Part shown: positions 18,758 to 28,486 of the stretch, one piece after another | Layout: the number at the start of each line of letters is the position of its first letter | How positions within the stretch are numbered: the first letter of the stretch is position 1 | Origin: Bacteroidales bacterium | Lineage (GTDB): Bacteria; Bacteroidota; Bacteroidia; Bacteroidales; UBA1402 | Length of the DNA stretch: 64,000 nucleotides | Assembly (NCBI GenBank): GCA_028709215.1 | Contig: JAQVXI010000003.1 | Span: 16,949 to 80,948 of the forward strand | Direction: 5' to 3' | Notes under the pieces: model-generated | Seen by the model: only the letters and a program-made list of their open reading frames with translations | Told to the model about the DNA's origin: nothing | The model's database searches: none | Translations under genes and position numbers: made by a program

Positions 18758-21700
18758 CTACAGATTTAACTTAACGCCCAACGAAAAACTTCTTCCGGCT
18801 GATAACAAGCCGTTGTCAATACCTTGGTAGATTACAGAACCACTCACAGACGTTTCCGGATCGCTGCCCAGGTATCGGGACCAAGTGTAAATATCTGAAC
18901 AGGCCGCCCACACCGATGCACCTTGTAGGAACGAAGCCGTGATAGGCAACTGATAGTGCAAACGAATGTTCTTTAATTTCATATACGAACCATCTTCGAT
19001 CCAACGATCAGAGAAACGACTGTTTCCCAACGGATCTCCGTATACCGCTCTGGGCACATCCGTCACCTGACCCTCGTAACGCCAGCGATTGTTGACTGCG
19101 GCCGTTTGGTTGTGCAAAGCGGACATACTCTCTAAAGTTCTTCGCTGGTAATTGTATACATCGTTCCCTAAGGAATACGTACACAAAATTTCCATGCTCC
19201 ACGCCCCCAGTTGGAAGGTATTGCTCAAAGTGCCATAGACGTCCGGATTGGGATTGCCTATAATGGTACGGTCATTTTCATCAATTACGGTCTCTCCATC
19301 AAGACTGGTTTTCCCATCCCCCTGGTCGACAAAATGTACATCACCGGCAGCAAAACGACTGTACGTTCCGTTTAGGTTTTGCTTCACCAAACCAGCCGCT
19401 TCGGCTTCTTCAGAAGAAGCAAATACCCCCTTCGTTTTGTATCCGTAGAATACGGATGCCGGTTGTCCAACGGCGGTCAGAAGCTCGGCATCGTAAGCCT
19501 CGGTAACATAGTCACCGTTGGGTAATTCCAAAATCTCATTCTTGTAATGTCCAACGTTTAAGCCAGCATTCCATTTAAACCGTTCTCCGTTGTATGCAAT
19601 CAACTGCAAACCAAACTCATACCCCTTGTTGCTAAGCGATCCTGCATTGGTCAAATAACGATCCAGTCCGGATAAAAGCGGGGCTCGTTGGAAGGTCAGC
19701 AAATCACGCGTCACATGCTTATATACATCCACTTGAAGAACCATTCGTCCATCCCAAAAACCGACATCCACGCCCGAATTCCATTTGCTGGTTGTTTCCC
19801 ATTTCAAGCGTTGATTGGCAAGATTTCCAACCTCTTTGCCAATGGCATTACCCAGATACGTAACGGGAGAAAGATACCCGTAGCGTGCAATGCCGGACAA
19901 GTCATCATTTCCGCTCAAACCGACCGAAGATCGAAAGCGAAGCAATTCCACCTCCTGAGTAAGCTGCGGCAGCGATTGTTTCAAATCCAACATCAGTCCA
20001 ACCGAAGGGAAAAACCCCCAGTTCCCTCCCAACAAAGAGACCGATCCTGAGGAGGCCTCGCCAAACCGCGAGGAAGCATCGGTCGTTAGAGCGGACCAAA
20101 GATTGACCCACCGATCGTACACATATGTTACTTGACCATATAAGGATGCCGTATTCCATTTTTCAAGCGCGCCGTCGGTTTCAATAAAATCCAAACCGGT
20201 CGTCAGGTTAAACAAGTTGTTTCCGCCCGTGTTATGCCCTATCCCGACCGAATAGTCGTATCGATTGGCAAACACCCGAAATCCCATGGATCCCTGCAAG
20301 CTGTGGAGGCGGTCAAACTGCTTTTCAAACGAAACGTAGGTATCGTTGAATAAGGAGCTTTGTAATGCCGTTTGATCTTTGACCGTATTGTACGAGGTTC
20401 CTTTCCCTTCGATATACACCGGAGAAACACCATCCATTGGAGAAAAATAATGCTCTTTCAGGTTATCAATATAAAAACTAAACCGAGAGGACAAGGTCCA
20501 ATTTGGATGGAAGTCCCATTCGGGGGTAACCCCAATTCCAAATCGATATTGATTGTGTTGCCCCCGAGCGTATTCCTGCAAATACAAAGGGTTGGAAACC
20601 CCAAAATCATCCACAATTTCCAAGTTGTTTGTCAAGCCCTTTCCATCCGTAGTATACGCATAGCCCAACAAAAAAGGCGATTTAATCTGCGCAATGTAAC
20701 TGGGGGATGTGCGTTCGTTTACGCCATCGTCACGCAACTCCCGCTCTACCTGAGTAAAATAAATATCGGAGGCGACGCGTACCCGATCCAACAAATCAAT
20801 ATCGGAATTGATGCGCGCATTCAATCGTGAAAAATCGGTTCCAACCACCGTTCCGGTAGCTTGTGTATATCCGACAGAAATCGCATACCTAGCCATGTCG
20901 TCTCCTCCCTGCACACGCAAGCCATAACGTTGTGTGTTTCCGTTTTGAAAAACGAGTTCATTCCAATCCGTATTGTTATGGTATCGTTTATAATCCACGC
21001 CATTGGGATCCAAATCAAGATAGCCCTCAAACTCGCTGGAAAGCGCACTGGCTTCCGGACTTCCCTTCAACAATTCACTGATGTAAATTCGGTAGTCCTC
21101 GGCATCCAATACACTTGGAATGCGGGGTTGTTGCGACATTCCCAAAACCATGTCAAAATCAATTTTTGTTGCTTTCTCTCGTCCACGGTTGGTTTTGATG
21201 GAAAGGACTCCATTTGCCCCTTTGCTGCCATACAACGAACGGGCATCGCGAATAATTTCGACGGACTCGATGTCGTTTACGTCCAAACTCGTCAATGCAC
21301 TGAGCTGTATTCCATCATGTATGGAATACTTTCCGGCCGGTTGATCCCAAATCACCTCATCAACCACCAACAAGGGTTGCGCATTGGCATTCAACGATTG
21401 ATACCCACGAATAAACATATTTGAACCTACGGCCGAAGTAGCACTCCTGCGAATGCTTCGTACCGATCCGGACATGCGCAAACCAATTTCATCGTCCAGA
21501 ACCAACGCATCGGAGCGTTTAAACAGATCGTTTCGCTCTCGAATAGAAACGAAGAAATCTTCAAACAATCGGATTTCCAACGGTTCACGAAGGCGCTTGG
21601 TGTGAATTTCGACCATACGATCCACAAAACCATCCATGGAAACACGCAAGCTCGTACGGATACCCATCGGAACGGAGAGTGAGAATGAACCCTGCTCGTC

Positions 21701-21916
21701 CGTCAACACCGATCGTTCTTCAAACCAAACAGAGGCACCCAGCACCCCTTTGCCGGTTGCGGCATGGATGACAACGCCAGTTACCTGTACGTCGTCCTGA
21801 TTTTCTACCCGTGTTGTGTCTACGTAAGTATCCTTTTGGGACGCATCCTGCGCCCAAACGCTTGAACCCATACGTAGCACAATGGATAATGCGACTATTT
21901 TTGCTATCTTATTCAT
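18758..21916 (-). CDS. SusC-family TonB-dependent transporter, divergent (second pair)
   Basis: The 1052-residue protein has a signal peptide (about 1-23), a carboxypeptidase-regulatory-like domain (about 45-120, GVVIHAATGKGVLGASVWF), a plug domain (about 145-250, with DVNDIESVEIIRDARSLYGSKGANG) and a barrel. Three features set it apart from its neighbours: the usual VVVGYG box between the first two domains is replaced by a charged segment, the plug has VVDEV instead of the common VIDGV, and the barrel ends in leucine rather than phenylalanine. It still looks intact and functional. Its ATG overlaps the stop of the FAS1 lipoprotein gene in ATGAATAA, which suggests equal production of transporter and FAS1 partner. 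Confidence 0.93.
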   Translation of the reverse strand: MNKIAKIVALSIVLRMGSSVWAQDASQKDTYVDTTRVENQDDVQVTGVVIHAATGKGVLGASVWFEERSVLTDEQGSFSLSVPMGIRTSLRVSMDGFVDRMVEIHTKRLREPLEIRLFEDFFVSIRERNDLFKRSDALVLDDEIGLRMSGSVRSIRRSATSAVGSNMFIRGYQSLNANAQPLLVVDEVIWDQPAGKYSIHDGIQLSALTSLDVNDIESVEIIRDARSLYGSKGANGVLSIKTNRGREKATKIDFDMVLGMSQQPRIPSVLDAEDYRIYISELLKGSPEASALSSEFEGYLDLDPNGVDYKRYHNNTDWNELVFQNGNTQRYGLRVQGGDDMARYAISVGYTQATGTVVGTDFSRLNARINSDIDLLDRVRVASDIYFTQVERELRDDGVNERTSPSYIAQIKSPFLLGYAYTTDGKGLTNNLEIVDDFGVSNPLYLQEYARGQHNQYRFGIGVTPEWDFHPNWTLSSRFSFYIDNLKEHYFSPMDGVSPVYIEGKGTSYNTVKDQTALQSSLFNDTYVSFEKQFDRLHSLQGSMGFRVFANRYDYSVGIGHNTGGNNLFNLTTGLDFIETDGALEKWNTASLYGQVTYVYDRWVNLWSALTTDASSRFGEASSGSVSLLGGNWGFFPSVGLMLDLKQSLPQLTQEVELLRFRSSVGLSGNDDLSGIARYGYLSPVTYLGNAIGKEVGNLANQRLKWETTSKWNSGVDVGFWDGRMVLQVDVYKHVTRDLLTFQRAPLLSGLDRYLTNAGSLSNKGYEFGLQLIAYNGERFKWNAGLNVGHYKNEILELPNGDYVTEAYDAELLTAVGQPASVFYGYKTKGVFASSEEAEAAGLVKQNLNGTYSRFAAGDVHFVDQGDGKTSLDGETVIDENDRTIIGNPNPDVYGTLSNTFQLGAWSMEILCTYSLGNDVYNYQRRTLESMSALHNQTAAVNNRWRYEGQVTDVPRAVYGDPLGNSRFSDRWIEDGSYMKLKNIRLHYQLPITASFLQGASVWAACSDIYTWSRYLGSDPETSVSGSVIYQGIDNGLLSAGRSFSLGVKLNL

Positions 21917-23573
21917 TCGATTCCTTGGTTACAGGTTCAAATAAAATGTAATCTATTCTCATTGTTCGATTGTATACTGCCGTTTCAGCGGCTCTTACAT
22001 TGGTCATGATGCGGATTTTTACGTTGACCGTCTGTTTATCCGTTTCACTGAAAGGCGAGGTCGTATAATTCGCAAAAGGAAATGTAAAGTTTTTTGCGAC
22101 CAAAAAACGCGTCATTCCCCGACCGTTTGTAATAAAATCCACTCCATCCATCGAACGAATGGCTGCGTCTTCTTTCATACTCCCATCCGCATGTACGTAA
22201 TTCAGGTAAAACTGCAATTTCGTTACTTCCTCTGCTGCCAACGAATCATAGGCTTGTGGGGGAGCACAAACCACGTAAATGTTGTAGGTTGCAGCCAGCA
22301 CGTTCGGTATATCAAACGACACCTGAGGCTGAAAAAGCGCGTTCGTACTGGTCGGATTGACTTCCAAATACGATAAGCCGGAAACCGAATCGACAAATAC
22401 GGTTTCGACCGCTGATCGATTGACAATCGATGCATAGTTAAACGCACGTCCACTTTGTTGCTCTGCTTCAACCAATATGGGTTTATGCCAGGATTCAATG
22501 GGTTTATGCAGCAGTTTATCGACAAGATAGTACCGTCCGTTACTGGCCTCCACCGGACTGCTGGACTCAAACAAATACGAGGGATGATGGAACACGTTTC
22601 CGCTACTCGAAAACAGCGAATCGCCATCTACCTGATTGACATCAAAAACCTTTCTAAAAACCAGGTCTTGCACAAGAACCTCTTTGGTATGTGCACGTGC
22701 TATGGAATCGGCGATTGCATCCTCTGTCTGATAGGTTCTACGAACAATAATGGAAGAAGTGGATGAGTTGTCGGCAACCAAACGGCCAAAGGTTTTAAAA
22801 TAAGGTTCAATCCGGGAATAGGCCTCAACCCAGGCATTGTTTTTTGGAACAATCATGGTATAGATGCTGTCTTCCAAATAGACAAAACCAAAACGTCTCG
22901 CCCAATCGTTTCGATAATCAAACACGGAGTCGTAGACCGTTTGACCGTATTTGTTTTTTCCGATGGGTGTACTCCAGGTTGGCATAAACGTATACGTATC
23001 AAAACCGGAAAGATAGGAATACAGCGAATCCGTATCCGGACCTCCGGCAGTTCGTTCCCACAGGTTGTATAAGAATGGAGCCAACGCATCCATCGGATAA
23101 ATGATCGCATTTTTTGCGGGAATCCCCTTTTGCATAAAATCAATTCCTGCAAAACGCAGGGCTGAACCCTGACGTTCAAACCAGTGATATTTACCATTCA
23201 GCATTTGAATGCGCATACTGGCCGTATCCACCAAATCGTTTCTTCCATAAACAAACCGAGAAACATGATTCTTTATCAGTTGCTTTACTGTATGCTCATC
23301 GAGTGTATAGTTTGATAACGCCTGGTCCGTAGGAGCCCAGATGGTAAACGTTTGAGCACTCTGAAGCACGGAATCCATACCGGTCGCTTCCAATAGCGCA
23401 CAAAACTTGGTAAAATGCCCATCCTGACGCAAAACTTCCATCGCATTTTGTTGTGATTCCGTGGTCGTTTTCCCGTAATGTTCCTCCCACAGCTGATCCT
23501 GACAGGAAAAAAGGAGCGGTAGTCCCATCAAGACGCTGAACATCCATCGTTTATTCATTTTTTTCATATCCAT
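21909..23573 (-). CDS. FAS1 (fasciclin) domain lipoprotein, 554 residues
   Basis: A lipoprotein signal ends in LLFSC (cysteine at about residue 25). Two fasciclin-type domains follow; their H1-like motifs are FTIWAPTDQALSNY (about residue 80) and YTMIVPKNNAWVEAY (about 240), and the second closes with GRYYLVDKLLHKP. The last 190 residues (about 365-554) look like a beta-sandwich (PILVEAEQQSGRAFNYASI) that may bind carbohydrate. FAS1 domains are adhesion modules in many organisms. The gene begins with a TAATG junction to the upstream SusD and overlaps the downstream SusC by eight bases, so it is embedded between two SusCD pairs. I infer a surface glycan-binding role like SusE/SusF, but no such function is shown by the sequence. 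Confidence 0.85.
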   Translation of the reverse strand: MDMKKMNKRWMFSVLMGLPLLFSCQDQLWEEHYGKTTTESQQNAMEVLRQDGHFTKFCALLEATGMDSVLQSAQTFTIWAPTDQALSNYTLDEHTVKQLIKNHVSRFVYGRNDLVDTASMRIQMLNGKYHWFERQGSALRFAGIDFMQKGIPAKNAIIYPMDALAPFLYNLWERTAGGPDTDSLYSYLSGFDTYTFMPTWSTPIGKNKYGQTVYDSVFDYRNDWARRFGFVYLEDSIYTMIVPKNNAWVEAYSRIEPYFKTFGRLVADNSSTSSIIVRRTYQTEDAIADSIARAHTKEVLVQDLVFRKVFDVNQVDGDSLFSSSGNVFHHPSYLFESSSPVEASNGRYYLVDKLLHKPIESWHKPILVEAEQQSGRAFNYASIVNRSAVETVFVDSVSGLSYLEVNPTSTNALFQPQVSFDIPNVLAATYNIYVVCAPPQAYDSLAAEEVTKLQFYLNYVHADGSMKEDAAIRSMDGVDFITNGRGMTRFLVAKNFTFPFANYTTSPFSETDKQTVNVKIRIMTNVRAAETAVYNRTMRIDYILFEPVTKESNE

Positions 23574-25168
23574 TAATCTTCTTGTGAACGGTAAAATTCG
23601 TTTTGCTTCAATTCGGGATTGATGATCATTTGATCCTGATGTATGGGCAAATACCAGGCACCCAAATGGATCATTTTATTTTTGATCAAGGTTACGTCCG
23701 TATCGTATTTCTTCTCAATGTAATCCCATGTAGCAACGGTGCTGCCTTCTCGTCTGACCTTTCTTAACAAATCAAACCAACGCTTGCCTTCAAATAAAAA
23801 TTCCCTTCTTCTTTCTTCCAATACCAACTTCTGTACATCGGCGATGCTTGCATAGTCTGAGTAAACCAACGAATCCTTTACCTCCACGCCACTGGTGCAA
23901 GCTCTTTTGTATACAACGTTGACCAATTGCAGAACATGCTTCATCTCCTCATCCGATTGAGCGCGATGCGCGAGTGCTTCGGCTTTCATGAGGTATGCAT
24001 CGGACAATCGGTAAAAGATCCAATTCGCCTGATTGTTGGAGGCCCGATACGTATACGTTCCTCCGACAAAACTATTGCTGGGCGATTGCCCTTCGTACTT
24101 GAATACGTTGCCGGTCGAAGCTTCGATGTAATCTTTCCCCCGATAGTCGTAGTCTTCCTGATCTCCCGTCAAATGCAGATTGAAAAGACCCGGGACCAAG
24201 CTGTGGGCTTTTAGCTTTGGATTATTCCCTTTGTTCGGATTCCCGTAAATGGTCGATGTTGCGTTGTTTGGCTTCCCATTGGACGTAAAAACCAACTCAA
24301 AGATGCTTTCGGAGGAAACGCCGGAGTAAAAAACCTGTCCATAGTGTTCGTTGCCCGGGTGCATTTCCCACAGGGCAAATTCATCGGTCAATATGGCATC
24401 ACACAACACACTACAACTGTCGTAAGCTACTGTAGAAACGGCGGGGTTGTTTTGCTCGTTTATGGCCGCCTTCCACAAATAAATATCCGCCATTAAGGCA
24501 CGCACGGCATTCTTTGTGATTCTGCCTCTGTTATCCTGATCCGTTCCCCAATTGGTGGGAGCATATTCCAAGGCCTGTTTTAAATCACCCAGTAAGCGAT
24601 CGACGACAACAGCTTCTTTCGTTTGTGGGATGTTGTAATCCATGGCATCGTTGCTGCTGGATTGGGTTGTATACGGGATATCTCCAAAAGTTCTCAATAA
24701 ATAGAAATAAGCCAAGGAACGTAGGGTTAAGGCTTCCGACAAAAAGGCCTGTAACTCGTCTTCTCGAAAATTGTTATCCAGCTCCAAGACCTCGGGGGCA
24801 CGTTCGATGACACGATTACAAACATTGATTACTTCGTAAAAACCATCCCAACGGGTGAGTGAATTAGAGGATAAAATATTTGCCTCCATCAATTGCTTCT
24901 CGTCCGTTCCGGCTGCAGTTCCGGCAACCACGTTGTCCGAACGCATTTCACCCCACCACACAATGCGTTGCAGCACATCGTCTTCCTGCATCAAACGATA
25001 ACAGGACATGACCACCGATTCAACCTGAGAACGGTTTTTCCAGAAATCTTCTTCAACGGTGCGATCCTCAGGCAATAGGGTCAACCAGTCATCACAAGAC
25101 CCAAACAGCAATGGACTCAAACATCCAACAAGAACGAACGCTATTTTTTGTATGTACTTCATATGCAT
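23573..25168 (-). CDS. SusD/RagB-family glycan-binding lipoprotein (first pair)
   Basis: The 531-residue protein has a lipoprotein signal ending in LLFGSC and the acidic mature start DDWLTLLPEDRTVEEDFWKN, typical of SusD. The tetratricopeptide-like core contains LSEALTLRSLAYFYLLRTFGDIPY, and the C-terminal part has VLEERRREFLFEGKRWFDLLR, both strong family signatures. It follows its SusC partner by nine bases, and its stop codon shares a base with the next ATG (TAATG), coupling it to the FAS1 lipoprotein gene. The acidic residues after the cysteine fit the surface export signals described for Bacteroidota lipoproteins. Confidence 0.97.
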   Translation of the reverse strand: MHMKYIQKIAFVLVGCLSPLLFGSCDDWLTLLPEDRTVEEDFWKNRSQVESVVMSCYRLMQEDDVLQRIVWWGEMRSDNVVAGTAAGTDEKQLMEANILSSNSLTRWDGFYEVINVCNRVIERAPEVLELDNNFREDELQAFLSEALTLRSLAYFYLLRTFGDIPYTTQSSSNDAMDYNIPQTKEAVVVDRLLGDLKQALEYAPTNWGTDQDNRGRITKNAVRALMADIYLWKAAINEQNNPAVSTVAYDSCSVLCDAILTDEFALWEMHPGNEHYGQVFYSGVSSESIFELVFTSNGKPNNATSTIYGNPNKGNNPKLKAHSLVPGLFNLHLTGDQEDYDYRGKDYIEASTGNVFKYEGQSPSNSFVGGTYTYRASNNQANWIFYRLSDAYLMKAEALAHRAQSDEEMKHVLQLVNVVYKRACTSGVEVKDSLVYSDYASIADVQKLVLEERRREFLFEGKRWFDLLRKVRREGSTVATWDYIEKKYDTDVTLIKNKMIHLGAWYLPIHQDQMIINPELKQNEFYRSQED

Positions 25169-25177
25169 ATATTTGTA

Positions 25178-28100
25178 TCAAAAAGTCATGGATAGTCCCA
25201 CCGTCCAGTCTTTGGATCGGGGTGTTCTTGAATTGTCGTAAGCAACCCCCGTCAATCCAGAGGTGGATACTTCCGGATCCGTACCGGAATAGCGGGTCAA
25301 AATCAACAGATTATTCATGGTCAGGTAGCCGTTGGCTGACTTAAAACCAAAGGGTTTTACATACTTGGCAGGGATTCCATAACGAACCGTCACATATTTT
25401 AATCTCAAAAAAGAACCGTCTTCTACGTAACGATCACTACCCAGCCAATTGTATGCCTGTTGGTATACGGCTCTGGGGACATCGGTCACGTCTCCTTCCT
25501 TTCTCCATCGCCAATTGACACTGGTCGTTTGATTGTTGTCCTGATACATGTTTTCAGCATTCATGCGTGCACGGTTGACAATTTTATTCCCATAGCGGTA
25601 ATTGCTGAAAACAATCAGAGAGAGACCTTTGTATCGTGCCGTAAAACCAAAGCCGCCTTCGACTTTCGGGTTGGAATTACCCAAATAAACTACGTCGTAT
25701 TCATCGATCGAACCATCGTGGTTGATGTCTTCGTAAATGGCATCTCCCCCCTTAAACGCATACTTCGTGTTCTTATACCGATAATACATACGTTTGGGTT
25801 TGCCTTCATAGTCGGTTAGAATATTACCATCGACATCGTAAGCAATGGGTGCTGTTTTCCCTGAATTGAATGCCTTTTCGTAATTTTCATAGCTGTAAGA
25901 ATACACCCCTTTATAACGGAATCCGTAAATAGAACCATTGGAATTATCAGGTTGAATGCGACTTAAATAAACCCCGTTTCCTATGGAATTGGCTGCATCG
26001 TTGTACTGTTCCATGATGCTCTCATCAATGCTGACCAGCGTATTTCGGTTGTTTCCAATGTTTACGTTAAAGTCCATTGAGAAATCACCCGATTTGACCA
26101 AACGATTGGCTTCAAACTCCAACTCGTATCCCTCGTTGCGCATAGAACCCACATTTTTATAACTCAATGTAGCAAAACCGGATGTGGGTGAAATCTTGAA
26201 ATTAGACCACAACATATCGTTGGTTAGATTGTTGTAGGCATCCAGTTTTAATCGCAAATCGGCATCCCACAATTCCAGATCAATCCCGACGTTGTAACCT
26301 TCGGTACGCTCCCAACGAAGATTGGTCAATTGGATTTGTGTGGGATAAACTGCCGGCCGACCCAGGTAACCGTATTCATCCGGGCTGTACGTACTGTATT
26401 GCGAGTAATTGGCTGAGGGTTGTTGCCCGGTCACACCCCAGCCCGGACGAACGGCCAGTAACGTAACGATGTCGGCCCAATCTTCCATAAAGGCTTCGTC
26501 TGAAAGAATCCATTTGCCGGACAAAGAAGGGAATACCCCCCAGCGTTGATCTTTTCCAAACTTGGTACTTCCATCCACACGCATCGATCCGGATAAGATG
26601 TACTTCCCGGCATAACTGTAATGAAAGAAACCGGTTAGTCCCAAGGATCGTTGACTGGACATGCTGTTGCTTAAACTGCTCAAATAGCCCGTCGATGTGG
26701 CTGACGTGTACGAACTACCCGGATGTCCATACGATTGTATGTTCTGACTGAAACTCTTGGAAGAACTTGTTTGCAATACAAACGAAGACAAAAGGTTGTG
26801 ATGATCACCAAACGAACCTTTGTACTCCAATTTGTTTTCTGTTTGAACCGTCAGCTTTTCCGATCCTCCTTTGGTACTGACATTCACATCCTTATGGTCC
26901 CAATTGTAATTGGATACCTCAGAAGGCAAAAAGCGGTGGGTATTCATGTTGTTTTTATCCAACGATACATAACCCGAGTATCTCAAATAGAGGACATCCG
27001 GATCCGTGATGTAGTACTGCAATCGAACGGTTGGAACCACACGATAAGCCGATTCTTCGTTTTTGGCAAGATAGGCCAGCGCAACGGGGTTAAACAAATC
27101 GCGCTGTGAGGCATTTAGGTTTGACGTTTGTAGAATATTGTAATAGAATGGTGTATTGTTGCCTGCTTCATCCTGACGATAGATGCTGACGTTGGGCATT
27201 TTTCGGTATGCGATATCCAACAGATCCGAGTAATTCTTTTGGTTTTTATAATAGGTAAACTGAAATTCTGAGGTCACCTGCAATCGAGTGGATATGTTGT
27301 AATCCAGTTGAGAGCGATTGGTGATGCGATTGTACAACTGACCGATGTTTGTACCCTGCTGCGTTACGTATCCCCCGGATACACTAAACGAGGCACGTTC
27401 TCCTCCCCCGCTGATGCTGATGGAGTGATCGTGTGTCCAACCTTTTTGGGTGACCGCATCCATCCAGTTGGTGTTATTGTTAAACTGTTCGTATTCAGAC
27501 CACAGAGGATTGTAATTATATTCCTCACGATTGTATTGCTCGTAGGTTTCGTTTGCACCCAATGTTCGATTGAAGTAGGCTTGTTTCATCAACATTGTGT
27601 AATCGTCACCATTCAGCATGTTCATGCCTGCGGGTTGCGTCTTCTCTGTAAATTTGTAAGCATAGCGCACAATCGGCTTCCCTCTCGAACCACGTTTGGT
27701 CGTAATCTTAATGACTCCGTTGGCTCCTCGGGATCCATATATGGCACAGGAGGCAGCATCCTTCAATACATCAATGGATTCGATGTCACTGACATTGACT
27801 GTAAGCATGTCTGCAAACTGTTCGTCTGTTGCCGTCGAAAAATCAATTCCATCCACTTCCCCACTGAATATGATATCGTTTAGCACGATCAATGGATTCG
27901 CATTACCGGATAGGGTCGTTGTTCCGCGAATACGCATTTGAGATCCGGCACCCGGAGCACCGGAGGTACTCACGATGTCCAGACCCGGGATGCGACCTTG
28001 CAACAAATCCTCTGCAGAAGGGGCTGAAATGCCTTCGATGTTCTCACCCAGTTTTAAATGGCTGATGGAAGTCGAGAGTTCGCGTCTTGGCACCAAAGCA

Positions 28101-28474
28101 ATCCCTGTATTCTGGGTAGCTTGCGCAACAACGGTAGCTTCCGTCAAAATCTGGGCATCTTCAATCATTTCTACCAACAAGCGTTTGCCGATTTCGATGT
28201 TTGCATCGTAGGGTTTGAAGCCCATGTATTGAAAACGCAAACGGTTTCGATCGTTCTTAATGGTTAGCGCAAATTCTCCATCCATGTTTGAGATAGTACC
28301 GCTGACCAGACGATTGTTTGCATCAATCTCTGAGATGTTTACGCCGATCATTTCAAAACCGGTCGCTTTTTCGATGACCTTTCCTGTCACAATTTTTGAT
28401 TGAGCCGCCAACGTACCGACCCATAACAAAAGAAAACCTGTGACTGCTATTCTTATTTTCATATCGATGTTCAT
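25178..28474 (-). CDS. SusC/RagA-family TonB-dependent transporter (first pair)
   Basis: The 1098-residue protein has a signal peptide (about 1-25; an ATG four codons later is an alternative start), a carboxypeptidase-regulatory-like domain (about 28-105), a plug domain (about 135-265, with LLQGRIPGLDIVSTSG and IESIDVLKDAASCAIYGSRGANG) and a long barrel ending in phenylalanine. It lacks an N-terminal STN domain, so it is not the type that signals to FecR/FecI systems. It lies 12 bases after a four-domain FAS1 lipoprotein gene and nine bases before its SusD partner, giving the order FAS1-FAS1-SusC-SusD-FAS1. Confidence 0.97.
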   Translation of the reverse strand: MNIDMKIRIAVTGFLLLWVGTLAAQSKIVTGKVIEKATGFEMIGVNISEIDANNRLVSGTISNMDGEFALTIKNDRNRLRFQYMGFKPYDANIEIGKRLLVEMIEDAQILTEATVVAQATQNTGIALVPRRELSTSISHLKLGENIEGISAPSAEDLLQGRIPGLDIVSTSGAPGAGSQMRIRGTTTLSGNANPLIVLNDIIFSGEVDGIDFSTATDEQFADMLTVNVSDIESIDVLKDAASCAIYGSRGANGVIKITTKRGSRGKPIVRYAYKFTEKTQPAGMNMLNGDDYTMLMKQAYFNRTLGANETYEQYNREEYNYNPLWSEYEQFNNNTNWMDAVTQKGWTHDHSISISGGGERASFSVSGGYVTQQGTNIGQLYNRITNRSQLDYNISTRLQVTSEFQFTYYKNQKNYSDLLDIAYRKMPNVSIYRQDEAGNNTPFYYNILQTSNLNASQRDLFNPVALAYLAKNEESAYRVVPTVRLQYYITDPDVLYLRYSGYVSLDKNNMNTHRFLPSEVSNYNWDHKDVNVSTKGGSEKLTVQTENKLEYKGSFGDHHNLLSSFVLQTSSSKSFSQNIQSYGHPGSSYTSATSTGYLSSLSNSMSSQRSLGLTGFFHYSYAGKYILSGSMRVDGSTKFGKDQRWGVFPSLSGKWILSDEAFMEDWADIVTLLAVRPGWGVTGQQPSANYSQYSTYSPDEYGYLGRPAVYPTQIQLTNLRWERTEGYNVGIDLELWDADLRLKLDAYNNLTNDMLWSNFKISPTSGFATLSYKNVGSMRNEGYELEFEANRLVKSGDFSMDFNVNIGNNRNTLVSIDESIMEQYNDAANSIGNGVYLSRIQPDNSNGSIYGFRYKGVYSYSYENYEKAFNSGKTAPIAYDVDGNILTDYEGKPKRMYYRYKNTKYAFKGGDAIYEDINHDGSIDEYDVVYLGNSNPKVEGGFGFTARYKGLSLIVFSNYRYGNKIVNRARMNAENMYQDNNQTTSVNWRWRKEGDVTDVPRAVYQQAYNWLGSDRYVEDGSFLRLKYVTVRYGIPAKYVKPFGFKSANGYLTMNNLLILTRYSGTDPEVSTSGLTGVAYDNSRTPRSKDWTVGLSMTF

Positions 28475-28486
28475 TTGCTACCTGTA

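Noticed and set aside
20861-21424. 187-codon plus-strand frame opposite the second SusC
   Set aside because: It lies entirely within a clear SusC plug/barrel coding region on the other strand and shows no family motif.
27308-27883. 191-codon plus-strand frame opposite the first SusC
   Set aside because: Shadow frame of a conserved TonB-dependent transporter; no independent evidence for expression.
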